DNA of 64,000 bases from Viola odorata. Taxonomy: Eukaryota; Streptophyta; Magnoliopsida; Malpighiales; Violaceae. The position numbers and the translations under genes are program-made. Shown here piece after piece: positions 10,644 through 22,237 of the stretch. The stretch spans positions 56,591,931 to 56,655,930 of the forward strand of contig OY829541.1 of the NCBI GenBank assembly GCA_963691705.1. Direction: 5' to 3'. Within the stretch, counting starts at the first letter, position 1, and every line of letters starts with the position of its first letter. The notes beneath the pieces were generated by a model, which saw nothing but the letters and a program-made list of their open reading frames with translations, had not been told where the DNA came from and searched no databases.

Positions 10644-11797
10644 AGGTAATTCTCATTATTTGCACAGTTGATTCAAGTTCACTAACACAAATAGATTTGC
10701 AGCAACATGTTAATTATATAGTGCATATAGCTTCGTCTTTTTTTTTTGGGTCAATACAAATAGCTTTTGAGGTCTCCCCGGAAATGAACTCCTTAGAATT
10801 CCAGGTTAAAGGAGCCATTTTAGGTTATCCTCTTCAATCAGCTCAGGCTGAGTTTGGTGAGAATTCAGTTAAAGCCCTTGAATGATCTGTCATTGAGCAA
10901 GTTTTGAAACTCCTGCTTAGTTAAATGTCTAGGGGGTTTAGCTTGCATTTTATTACAGAAACCTGTTATGAAGTATGTAGGACATCCATCTGTATATGGT
11001 TGCTTGAAAGTGATAGGTCTTCATGGATTTTGGCTTCTCTGGCCAAAGCACTAAGTTCGAGCAAATGTAAAATTCAATTAGTATTTTTATTCTATGTTGC
11101 ACTAAGCTAATATCTATATTCTATGTTGCACTCGAGGTGTTTTCCCCTTTTTTCCTTTCTTTTTTCTTCCTTTTGTCTTGGGCTTGAACTGGTAAACTTG
11201 TCATAATAAGTTCAGATGAGCCAAATTGAGCCATTTCTGAGCAAATTGCTTTGTTTTTTCAAATGCGAAGTGTTGTTGAAGAATTTGTGGCCGTTTATAG
11301 CAGCAAAGCTGACTCCTAGTTTCTAATTTGTAGGATAGAGTGCTGATCTAGAGGGGATGCATTGAAGTTCCTTCTGTTCTGGGTGTCACGGAAGGGTCTG
11401 ATTTTTCATTGTTCGATGTTCCAAACCAAGAAGATACTGCACTGTACCGATTCTTGCTGGGTATCTAGAAAGTTAGAAAGAACAAAAGTTGAAATTTGCT
11501 AACACGAATTTACTCAACTGTAGTCTTGTTTATTCATCTCATCCATCTCGTTTTATAGGTGTGTAGTAATTCACTTTATCCTTCTTAGAATTTGGATAAA
11601 TTTGGATAATTGGTGCCATGTTATATAACGCTAAATGATACCACCTTTGTGCTATGCTTTTTATGTTGAAAAAATAGCTAAAATTTAAAATAAAACAAAA
11701 ACTTGAGAGAGTATATTAAGGATAGGAAAATTTTGTTAAAAAAGGCCTCTTTCTAATGATACAATGTCACACCCATCAAACGTAAGTGTAATGTATG
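10644..11797. other. intergenic, no gene seen
   Basis: 3' flanks of the small coiled-coil locus (plus) and of the TLS1-like gene (minus). Short open frames at 10697-11110 have no recognisable domain. Confidence 0.45.
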
Positions 11798-13666
11798 CTA
11801 TCTCCGCATCCCTCTATTCCGTTCTCGTTTTCTAAAACGCTCCAACATGAACTGATCCGTTGCTGCTTGCCTGCGCTGAGCTGCTTCGTTGTTACTTTCA
11901 GCTGGTACAGATCCAGTGGCACCAACATCCTTTGAACTTTGGTTCTTGTACAACTCGGGGTGTTCTGCAAAGTGCAAAGTTCCTTACTAGGTCAGTAAGA
12001 TTAAAAACCAAGTCGTAACACAAGTAAAATTATGCTTGATAAATGTGATAAAGATCATAAGAAGAACTGGACCAAACAGAATGAAAAACTAACTTTAGTA
12101 GTAATGAAGTTGGACAAGACGAAAAAATTAACTAATTCCATAAAAGACCATAAGGGAAACTGTAAGCAACCTCTTCGAAGTTTCTCAGCATAATCCCGGC
12201 CACGTTGGAAATAATCTGCACTGTAACTTGCGGGTATGCTCAAATCGGATTTTGCTCGACCAGTTAGCCTCTTCTCTTGTAGAAGCTTTTTTGCGGCCTC
12301 GGTTTCCTCGATATTTTTCAGTTTGTATCTACAATGATACGGGAAATTACAGGTAACCATCAGAATTGAAAATGCATGCTTATTTCACAACCTTCTTCAC
12401 AAGATCACAATACACATCAGATCACGTTCTTAAAGCATCAATGGAGAACCAACCAACCAGCCGCAGACCAAACATGAATGCAACTTATCTACTTTTGTTA
12501 AATAAAGTAAGGATAAAAAGTGTACTGACAATACTGATACCACAAAAGATGGCCCAAAATATAAATTTCAATTATCATGAAAAGATCAAGAGGCATACTC
12601 AATGGGCAGCTGAACCTCTGCAATGCCAGTAGTCCACTGAGTAGAGCTTTCTTCTGAGTTCCGCTTTTTCACCTGAAACAAGGCAATAAGAAGTTCAGTG
12701 AAAGAATCACAGATTTACACTTTTTTTCCACATGCAAGGAGGAAAAAACAGCAAAATGGAAGAATGTGTCCATTGTTACCCTCGTTAATCAGTTACGCTC
12801 ATAAAACATTGCTAATACTAACTGCAAAACAGATTCCTTGAAATGGATACAAAAGGCATGATAACCATCAATTATCTGAATCATCGTATTTGGTACCACA
12901 CCATTACCGCCAGGCTCTAATGTATTCATGATTATATAGATCACTCTAAACCTCACAACAACACGTAGAAAACACAGATAATAACAAACAGATGAGCAAA
13001 CCAAACCTCTAAAAAACAAAGCCACTTACTTTAAGATGCTCCGGAATTTTGTACAATTCATCTTCTGCCTTCTTTAACTCATTCTCAAATTGTTCTGCAG
13101 CCGCATCATTAGTATTCCTCCCTCGTTTCTTGGCCAATTCTTGCTCAACATACTTCAACCTGTCGGAAATTATACATACTTAAAATGCCACTATAAACAT
13201 AATTGAAATAATATACCAGAAGTAAACAAAAACCATACATGTTAGGATCTTCAACCATGACCGCAGTCTCTTGAGCAAAAGTATCTTGAAGGACAAGCTC
13301 CTCCTTCTCTCCATCTCCTCCTTCGCTCTTTTCAGTTGGGTTTTTATTGCTATTAGTATTGTTATTAGGTACTGGAGTTCCTGCTTGTATGGTTAGCAAT
13401 GCGGGGATGCCAGATCTCCGCTCCCGCTGTTTCTGCAGGAACTTCACCTCCTCTAAAACCAATCTAAATAGTATAACATAGTTAATAATCGATATGCACA
13501 ATTCAAGCAACCAGACATGGGTGAATGGGAAACGGAAACCCTAATTCTTTAGTTAATTAAGTGGGGATTACCTTCTTTCTTCTTCGTCATCAGATACTTT
13601 TTTGTTATTCTGGTCGTCGTCGTCTTCTTCAATACTCCTCTTTCGAAAATTCTTCTTCGGCGGCAT
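11798..13666 (-). CDS. TLS1/C9orf78-like (HCA59) spliceosome-associated protein
   Basis: This family binds the U5 snRNP/Brr2 region and affects pre-mRNA splicing. In fission yeast the homologue Tls1 affects telomeric silencing through splicing. Exons 13572-13666, 13239-13463, 13030-13159, 12599-12672, 12171-12328 and 11798-11964 sum to 849 nt, exactly 282 residues plus stop. Visible family blocks are MPPKKNFRKR at the start, an acidic patch (EEDDDDQ), EEVKFLQKQRERRSGIPAL, VLQDTFAQETAVMVEDPN, TQWTTGIAEVQLPIEYKLKN, SYSADYFQRGRDYAEKLRR, and the basic C-terminus FMLERFRKRERNRGMRR. The low-complexity linker VPNNNTNSNKNP is the main variable part. The protein is hydrophilic and nuclear in character. 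Start and stop agree with family ends, so the gene looks intact. Confidence 0.93.
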
Positions 13667-13929
13667 CTTTTTATCAGCTCTTTTTTCTCACTTCTTCTCT
13701 ATATGATGACTGGCTGGGGATTCTGGAATTTCAATGTCTGTTCGTTTTCGAATTATTATTAGAACTTGCCCGGCCTAAACGCAGCGTTTCATCGGCATTT
13801 CTGCATCTACTAGTTTTAATTTTTAAACAAACGACCATTCAGCACTTGGAAGTTCAAAGTAACAAAATCAATATTTCCTCCCAATTTAATTAAACATACT
13901 TTTGATTTTAAACACGCATATTAAAGAGA

Positions 13930-14055
13930 ACGAATGACTCATTATTTGAGATAATTTTGCTCCTTATTTTTTCTAAAACGTATGTTAAGAATACTCGTAC
14001 GTTCGAAAAAAAATAAGGGGCAAAACTGTCTCAAACAGTGAATTATCCGATTTTT
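13930..14055. repeat. degenerate palindrome related to the 47.5 kb Stowaway-like MITE
   Basis: An imperfect inverted repeat: a left arm near 13935-13985 (CATTATTTGAGATAATTTTG) and a right arm near 14010-14045 (CAAAACTGTCTCAAACAGTG), with a central ACGT-containing hairpin. The same internal motif occurs at 47600-47710, so both are probably copies of one MITE family; the termini here are eroded. Confidence 0.45.
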
Positions 14056-15187
14056 TTAATATGCGTACCCAAAATTAAAACGAAAGTTAACAAAATTAAA
14101 AATGAGTATATTTTTAATTTTTCGGATTATTTAAACTACAGATATTCTTAAGCTTAGTATGACATAATTAATCTTATTTGCTTATAAGATTCTAATAAAG
14201 TTGCATTTTTAGGGGGTCCACATCCCTATAGTCTATAGAACTACGCTTACGAGGAATACACAACGTAATAAAAGTTATTTGATTATAATTTAATGCATTA
14301 CGATTATAATTAGAAAGCTCACACTCATATATATATATAAGGTAACAATCCCTTAAATCAAACTCTCATTATTAGATTAGCCATACACTTTACATGCTAA
14401 TGTGCTTGACTTCAAAAGCTTTTCACCGGCCTTGATCTTCATAGAAAATGCTGGATTTCCAGCCATGAAAAAATAGGAAATTCTATTTTCAACTGTCTTT
14501 TTTGGGAAAGTCATTGATGATTGTTTGGTCTTTGAAAACATTCAACCACTTAATTGATGGTTCTTTCTTATCTTAACTAACTTAATCGTATGAAAAATGC
14601 GCACCATGTTAACAATGATGGCCTACAATACACAACAAAATACTAGTAGAAATTAGAATGTTTGATCAATTACTTAATTAAATTTATCCAATTACAAAGT
14701 ACTGTAAAATATTAGTGATCACGGGCGGATAATTATCTCTATCGGTTATTTAACCTCGGATATTTGACATAAACGGATTAATTGGGATAATTAATTTTTA
14801 ACTTGGTTAAATCAAATATTATTTTATAAATTATCCATTTGAATCGGTTCGGTTAGACATCTCGGTTATTTTAAAACTGAATTTTTGTTCGGTTATCAAA
14901 TTTTTTTTTAAATTAAAAAATAATTATTGATATACAAAAATCACCCATATTTTCATTAGTCAATTTGCCAAACTACATAACACAAGATTTATTTTTAGAG
15001 ACTAAATTTTAAATGATGGATGTGAGCTGATGTTAGATCTTATCGTGATATGCAAAGGTTATACGAAGGTTTTGGAGATTACTGTCAAGGGTTAGGAAAA
15101 TGCTGGCCTAGATGCGGAATCTACGTACGTACCGCACGAGCTTTGAAAAAGTAGGTCCGTAACAATTTAAGTTTTTCACATGAAGTA

Positions 15188-15192
<5 letters not shown>

Positions 15193-15228
<36 letters not shown>
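15193..15228. repeat. (TA)n microsatellite
   Basis: An uninterrupted TA run of about 36 bp within AT-rich intergenic DNA. Confidence 0.95.
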
Positions 15229-15231
<3 letters not shown>

Positions 15232-15719
15232 TGGTAAACAAAAACAATTACTAGTAAATATAGCACGACTCAATACTCATATTTATGTGTCATCGTCATT
15301 ATTAATATGAATTAATTAAAAAATTAATAAGTAGTTTAGATCAATAATAATTACTATAATTTAATATTCAAACGCTTATTATAAACAATTTTTTTCATGA
15401 AAAAGTAAATACTTAGTAAATAAATTTAAATATTAATTGCTACCTCAATAAATATGTTATTTTTTCCATATAAAATAATTTAGGTAGTTTTGATTTTATT
15501 TTTTTATGTTATTTTATTCATTTTTATAGGTTTATTTTAATTAAATTGAAACATGTTTATTTTTGAACCGGTTTGCTATGAATTAATCAATTATTTTACG
15601 CCTTACAGGTCAGATATTCAACATTCAAAGAAAACTTTAGTTCGGATTGAATAAAGTTTCATTTTCTCAATTCAAATAACCGTTTTTTGGGCTCAGTGGC
15701 TGGATAATCTCAATTTCAT

Positions 15720-16090
15720 TCTGCGCTATAGAGGTGGGTCATAAGAAGTAGAATAAAAGAACCTATGAGATCCAAAGTCTCGCAATATATCACAAGCCCC
15801 CCCGCCGGGTTGCCTTCCCTGGCCTTGCCGGTCTTGCCCCAGCTTGGCGAATCGCATCCCCGCGCGACGACATTCTTTGGCTACGGTGACCAGCTCAGCA
15901 AGCAAGTCTACCCGTATAGCCTAAGATGGGAGGTTTCTATAGATGAGCAAGGAAATCAAACTCTTGTACTATCATAAATGGACGAGTTTACGATTAATTC
16001 GGTTTCTGTTTCCCATTTCAATTTTTTTCACAGCCCTAACTGTTAGCCTTTCTCGCTCTTTTTTTGCGCTTTCGTCATTCCCTTTTGGAG
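15720..16090. other. GC-rich island, possible organelle-derived insert
   Basis: The segment 15765-15960 is clearly GC-richer than the surrounding sequence (for example AGCCCCCCCGCCGGG and CCCCGCGCGACGACATTC). It carries a 70-codon open frame with QLSKQVYPYSLRWEVS but no family I can name. Sharp composition change with no intron or promoter context is typical of mitochondrial or plastid DNA inserted in nuclear chromosomes. The T/C-rich stretch to about 16090 could belong to the same insert. The assignment is inference only. Confidence 0.35.
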
Positions 16091-16521
16091 TAGTTGCAAT
16101 GATTAATCTCTGGATGAATTAGATGTTGCCACAATTCTCAACATCCGAATGATTAACACAAATAATTAACCACATTATTGCAGCAAAAGCTTACGGTAGG
16201 GTGTTGAAGGCCCACCACCACAAATGATCCTAAATTCATAGCAAATTAAAATTAAAGTCAAGCTCAAACCATTTGCAACTTGCAATTTCACTGCAATATA
16301 ATCATTCCCTTTGCTCATACAATAAATTATAATTATTCCATTTGCCTCTAAATAGTTGCAATGATAGGTACAAAGTGTCTGTCACATCCACATCATACAC
16401 CAATTAGAGGGAAGAAAATTAAAAATTAAAAATACAAGTGCAAGAAAGAACACGATAACACCTGGGTTTTCTTTGAATAAACTGATCAGAAAAACAAAGA
16501 TTAAAAAGAAAAAGAAGAAAA

Positions 16522-17300
16522 TCAAGTTTTCTTGGGAGCAAGCTTGGATTTGATCTTTTGGACTTCTTTGGTCCCAACTTGGAATGCTTTGGTCAACACA
16601 TTATCCGGCACTGGTGGAGTTGCGGTGAACAGAGTCAGAGCAAGAGATTGAGTACCGGGGAGCTGACTGTTAAAGGCTGCAACTACAGCTGCTGGTTTGT
16701 CTCCATTGTTCTTCTGGAAATGGACCAAACCTCTTGGAAAGACAAAGTTTTCACCTTTCTTGATGGTTTTCGCGAACAATTTGTTGGCGGTGGTGATGAA
16801 TCCAACATCCAATTCACCTTCAAGAACGAACACGATTTCGGTGGCGCGTGGGTGCGTGTGCGGTGGGTTTAGGCCTTGAGGGGCGTAATCGATCCTGGCC
16901 ATCGAGACCCCAAGAGTGTTCAGGCCTGGAATTTGCACAACATTGGCGGCTGTTACAAGTGATCCAACTGAGTTGTTGACCAATCCTGGTTTGGATATTC
17001 CGGCAAAGAAAAAATCATCGGCGGTGATGTTTGTGTCTGGTTTGCAAGCAAACCCATTTATTTGGATTCCTGCAAGATCCAATATTTAACATAAATTTCC
17101 GTTCTTGAAGCAAAAAACAGAGGACCCAATTGAAGGTTAAGCAAAAATAAATGATGGGTGTGTATGGAAATAAGAGATAGTTAATCGATACCAGCAGATG
17201 GATTGGCGACGCAGAGATCTTGAAGCATGTCAGGGTCATTGGCGAGGGCGGCGCCGAAGACGGCGGAGAAGAGGACTAGGTATGCAAGAAGAGGTGTCAT
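16522..17300 (-). CDS. germin-like protein (subfamily 2 type)
   Basis: Germin-like proteins are secreted, manganese-binding cupins of the cell wall. Some are oxalate oxidases or superoxide dismutases; others are receptors or have no known activity. Two exons (17192-17300 and 16522-17069; 657 nt, 218 residues plus stop) match the usual length and intron position. Residues 1-21 form a signal peptide (LLAYLVLFSAVFGAALA). Two conserved Cys of the N-terminal disulphide are in LCVANPSAG and GFACKP. The metal-binding cupin motifs are complete: GLNPPHTHPRATEI supplies two His and one Glu, and FPRGLVHFQKN the third His. The C-terminus is Lys-rich (KSKLAPKKT). Enzymatic activity cannot be inferred from sequence. 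It lies next to the TLS1-like gene; I recall the same neighbour pair in Arabidopsis (At1g02330/At1g02335). Confidence 0.95.
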
Positions 17301-17414
17301 TCTATAGACTGAGATTGGAAGAGAGACCAGAGACTTGGTGTTTATTTCAGAAAGAAAACTAGAAAATAAAGTGAGTTGTATTTGGTATGGAAATGCCGAA
17401 TGGAAAGGGCAGAG

Positions 17415-17427
17415 GTATATTATATAG
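17415..17427 (-). promoter_or_regulatory. candidate TATA box of the germin-like gene
   Basis: On the minus strand CTATATAATATAC lies about 115 bp upstream of the start codon, consistent with a leader of about 85 bp. Confidence 0.4.
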
Positions 17428-18031
17428 TTTGAGGAGAAAAGAAAAGAAATTGAATTATATTAGTAATATTAATATATGGTTGTTCAGAAAGAGAGGTGAT
17501 ATGCGGCATGGTGAAGCCCTTCTTCAACTTAAATGCAAAGCAAATCTGAAGGCAAAAACGTTGAAAATTGACAAAAGAAACAGAGAAGCAAACGGCGGAA
17601 CTAGTCAATTTAATTAAAAACTAAAAATGTTACATGATTAATCAAAAACAGAAAGGGACAAAAGATTCCCAAGCAAGTATGCTTAGGAAGAGGACTTTTT
17701 GGAGGGTTAGGTGGCAATGAGGAAGGATAACGATTGTACTGTTGTGAGGTCAATTGGGGTCATCACATATATCAGGCATATATCCACGTGTGTTTTGGTT
17801 GTATAGATGTTTTTTTTTAAAACAAAAAAGATAAACTATGGGCGTGTTTGGTTTACTGGCTTTGTTGCAGTGGTTGAATGGTCCATCTCCTTCCTGTCCT
17901 CCATGGATGCCTTTTTAAGGCTCGTTCGTTGGCTATCTGGAATCTGAGGTCAAGTGATGCTTGATAATTTCTCATAATTGTGGGGAAAGAAAACATCATT
18001 TGCGGGTAGGTATGACAAGTGTTATGCTTAA

Positions 18032-18486
18032 GGATCTATTTGACGTTCCGGTTCTAGTTGGAAAAGTTCTGTGGGAAAATAACTTTTGGTAAATGGAAAA
18101 GTTAGATACTTGAGGTGTTTGGTAAAACAGTTTTTTAAAACTATGGTTTGGATGTAAAATGACCATAAAAAGTATAAAACCCATTTTTAAAAAATTAATA
18201 AAAATAAAAAAAATGAATCTAGAATTACTTATATTGAGATAGAGATTTTTTTGTGGTAATTTATAATTTATTTTATTGATTATATAAAGTAAAAAAATTA
18301 AAATGAATTGAAAAAAAAAAAAATAGGAGAGAGAATGCTCCAGTGGGAGGCAAGGCCAATTTGGCCTTGCCTTGAAAAGGACTTTTCAAAAAGTAATTTT
18401 GGAGTAGGTGTTACCAAACACCTACTCCTCCGATTTTCTACTCGGGAAATGACTTTTCCGAGTAGAACCGAAACACCAAACGCCAC
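18032..18486 (-). mobile_element. Tourist/PIF-Harbinger-like MITE, copy 1
   Basis: About 455 bp with terminal inverted repeats: left GGATCTATTTGACGTTCCGG, right ending ACACCAAACGCCACC. It also has subterminal hairpins such as CTACTCGGGAAATGACTTTTCCGAGTAG. It is an inverted relative of the element at 51699-52233, sharing GGCCTTGCCTTG, GTCATTTTACATCCAAA and the TIR core GTTCCGGTTCTA. TAA precedes the left end; the right-hand duplication is degraded. No coding capacity. Confidence 0.7.
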
Positions 18487-19012
18487 CAAAGTAGTCTACT
18501 ACTAGCAAGCCACGTAATTCATGGTAAAAATGTTAACCACTCTTAATTAATTTGCATCTAAAGAAAAAGAGGTTTAGAAAATGATTAGTCCAAAAAAGAT
18601 CTGATATATTTTAAGTTCATTCTTCAACATAGAGCATTTGGAGTTGGAGGTAGTATATGGGCTGAGATAGGTAATTGTAACTCAATCTGCTTTTCACAAT
18701 GCAAAATTTTCTGTTTTTACAAAACAATGAAAAAAATTTACAAAAATGGAAATTCTGTTTCACAGCTACCGTACATTTTTTGTTTTCTAACTTTCATTTT
18801 CCAACCTTAGAAAACTTGAAATCGTATTCACCTAACAACTATTTCTTATTTTTTTGAAAAACAAAAACTACTACTTTTGTTAAATCAATTTTATTTTAAT
18901 TAAAAAACAATGCTAATATTTTTTTAAAAAAATAATAATAAACTAAATAGTAGCCTATTTTAAGTTTGTTAAACATCAAATATATTCATGTCTAAATTCA
19001 AAATAACAAGCT

Positions 19013-21393
19013 ATTTAGGGGTTGTTTAATTTTGGAAAATTTTCAAAAAATTTTGCAAAACTTATAAATTTTTTCAAAATCTGTTTCACAGCAAATTTTC
19101 CAATTGCAAAATAGCTTTTCAGAATTAACACTACAAGTTTAGAAAATTTTACAAACGTCATATTTGAAATTTTCTAAATTTTCATTCTCCAGCTCATACG
19201 ATTCATATTGTTAATCTAAAAAAGAAACAATGCTATTTTAGACAAGTCTACCCTCGTAATTTTGATATGCTAAATCTATTCATGTTAAAAATCAAATATA
19301 AATATAATATTTTCGTTCATGAAAATAAAATACATATAAAATAGTCTTGAATTATTTGTTCATGAGTTGAATACTACAAATTTGAACATTCAAAACATAC
19401 TTAATTTAACTTGTTACTTCTTCATATTCTAACAATTATTATAATTAGCCCATAATTAATCTGCAATATCTTCTCTCACCGCATTCATTAGTTGTTACCG
19501 TTGATTTTAATTAAAAAAATCAGAAAAATGTAAAAAATCCAAAAAAATCCAAAAAATATAAAAATTCTAAAAAAAAACTTAATCTAAAAATCCAGAAAAA
19601 ATTGTAAAAACTATATAAAAAAATGAAAAACTTCTAAAAATAAATAATTAATATAAAAATTCAAAAAAAATTAATTAATCTAAAAATCTAGAAAAAAATG
19701 TAAAAATTCCAAAAAATTAAACAATTCAAAAAAAACGTAAAAATAATCAAAAAAAGCTAATTAATCTAAAAATTCAGAAAAATTGTAGAAATCCAAAAGA
19801 AAATTAATTAATCTAAAAATTCCAAAAAAATTGTAAAAATCAGAAATTAATCTAAAAATCCAGAAAAATGTTAAAAATCCAAAATAAAATTAATTAATCT
19901 AAAAATCCAAGAAATTGTAAATAAATAAATAATTGTATATTTTTATATTTTTCTGGATTTTTATATTAATTTATTTATTTTTTTAGAAGTTTTACATTTT
20001 TGTTTTGGGAATTTTTACAATTTTTTGGAATTTTTGGATTTTTTAGATTAATTATTTTTTGTTGGAATTTTACATTTTTTTTGGATTTTTAGATTAATTA
20101 AATATTTTTTTAGAATTTTTACATTTTGTTTCCGGATTTTTAGGTTAATTAACTTTTTTTACAATTTTTTTGAAATTTTTATATTTTTTCTGAATTTTTT
20201 AATTAAAGTTAACGGTCTACACTAACGGTCTGTAACAGAAACTACACTTTTGTCGTTGACCCTTGGTACAGGGGAGGTTGAATAGAGTTTTTAAAAGTCA
20301 TGGGAGGTTTCTGTTTTTCGCGTTAGTAGAGAGGGCCTTTTTACTGTATGGTATATCTAATTATCGACCGAACTAATGTTAATGTTTGTAATTCCAATAT
20401 TCCAAGATTATATTTTTACTTATTTAGTATTTATTAAACTAATGTTTGTATATAATTCGATATTACCGTAATACCGTACCAAAATTATTGAGAGTATTGG
20501 TTAATTAATTTTCCAATAAATATTAATCTAATTTTACCCGTTTGAATTAAAATTAGGAATATTGATTAATTTAAATAATTGGAACATTAGAATCAATTTA
20601 CCAAGATTAATTTTAGATAAATATCAATTATGAAATATTTTTAGCACAATTTTCCATTTTGCAAAACTGGAAAATTTTCGAATTTTTTTAGATAATTATT
20701 AATTATTAAAAATTAAAGGCAAATAAATCAACTTTTAGTCTCCCTCTTTAATTAAGTTAATTAATTATAATAACAAATGATTAATTAATAAATTTAATCT
20801 TTAAATATATTGATAAAATTAGATTGTTAGTATTAACTTTGTCTCTTTTTTGAAACTTTTTCTCTAATGTTTCTTTAAAAAATTCTCTCTACTCCTATAA
20901 TGTATGAATTTATGCTACATTTTTCAATAAAATGCATAAAATATTTGAATTATCATCAATTACGTTTTGTTTCTTTAATTTTTTTCTTTAAATCTAAAAA
21001 TCAATTATTTTTATTTCAACTATTTTATTACCGTACTTATTATTGGTACAAATTACTCTAATAACATGATAAAAAATGTTATTCATAATATATTTATTTT
21101 ATGATGTAACTTTTGATAATAACATGATAAAAAATGTTATTCATTACAATGTTAAACATTGAATTTTACTCGTATGATTTTAATTAGGAGTATTAGTTAG
21201 TTAAATATCAATTATAAAGTATTTTTAGCACAATTTGTATCAATCTACATAATAATTATCAAAATTACGAGGGTAGACATGTCTGACATGTTTAAAATAA
21301 CATTGTTTTTTTAGATTAACAATATGAATTTATTGAACTAGAGTAAAAATAAATAAAAAATTAGAATTTTTTTTACTATGAAACAGCACCTAA
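19013..21393. mobile_element. large foldback element with long inverted arms
   Basis: The left arm at 19195-19270 (TTCATATTGTTAATCTAAAA, then AGTCTACCCTCGTAATTTTG) recurs inverted at about 21250-21335. Outer ends TTAGGGGTTGTTTAATT (about 19013) and AACAGCACCTAA (about 21393) are similar inverted termini. Between the arms lie a second nested inverted repeat and AT-rich filler, with no transposase frame. This is a non-autonomous hAT- or Mutator-like element; a target-site duplication was not identifiable. Confidence 0.55.
19500..20215. repeat. nested A-rich/T-rich hairpin built of about 30-bp degenerate repeats
   Basis: From 19510 to about 19920 the top strand repeats variants of TTAATCTAAAAATCCAGAAAA. 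From about 19925 to 20210 it repeats the complement (TTTTCTGGATTTTTAGATTAA). Flanking CCGTTGATTTTAATTAAAAA and TTTTTAATTAAAGTTAACGG are also complementary. The whole could fold into a stem of about 350 bp. Confidence 0.8.
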
Positions 21394-22237
21394 GTGTCTA
21401 CTATTTTTATAAGATATGTCATGTGTTCAATCCATAACAAAAATTTGATTTTATAATTAAAAAAATTATTAAATTCTTTGGAAAAAAATGTAATCATGGC
21501 TCATGGCTCATTTTACTTAATCACATAAATGGTCCTTATGGTAAGTCCATATTTAATAGAGTTTCATGCGGTTCCGATCCTTTTTAAAAGGGTAATGATT
21601 ATCTTATTTTTGTGGCTACTGCTTGAGTTTTCTTTTTTCGAAAAGGGTTTTGGGAGCTTTAGTTGCTATGTTTATTTAAGATCTGTTCAAATAAGATTAG
21701 TCTCTTTTAAAAAAAGACAGAGGACACCGCAAGGAAAAAAAAATACAGGCAAGGCACATCTAAAGTCTTGCTATCTATACATAACCCAGCTTCTCCCTAC
21801 AAGCCTTTTTTTCCCCTTTCTGAACATATATGTATACTGGAACTGGACAATAAAAGATCTCTGGTGCAAAATTTTGGCCTACAAAGGAATGGAGAAGGAA
21901 TACACAGTCCCAAGAAAGGAAGTAACTTTCACATGACATCACCACCACCATTCTAAGGAGAAAATAAACCTAAAGGACTTGAAAAATGATCAACAAGACA
22001 TACAATAGATAAAATTGCATGACGGAACGGGAAATCAACCTGAAACTGAGGTGCATGGATGATTCCCTTACCCTGTGTAAACTTATCTTGAAGGGAAAAG
22101 GGGTGGGGGGTTTTACCAAAATGCAAAAGGAAAACTTATGTTCCAAAGAATGTCGATAGTAATTCTCAATTTGGAGATGCACAGATGAGTTCCCAACCGT
22201 TACATTGCTGAGGAAATGCGCATAAAATGAAAGCACT

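Larger units (their letters stand above)
13667..15719. other. intergenic, AT-rich
   Basis: Apart from the palindrome and the TA microsatellite, no gene is visible. It includes the promoter side of the TLS1-like gene. Pieces such as CGGTTCGGTTAGACATCTCGG and the degenerate AT-rich text at 14700-15000 resemble old transposon remnants but cannot be assigned. Confidence 0.4.

Noticed and set aside
15765..15977. 70-codon open frame as a genuine small gene
   Set aside because: No start context, no introns, no family and odd composition; better explained as an inserted foreign or organelle piece.
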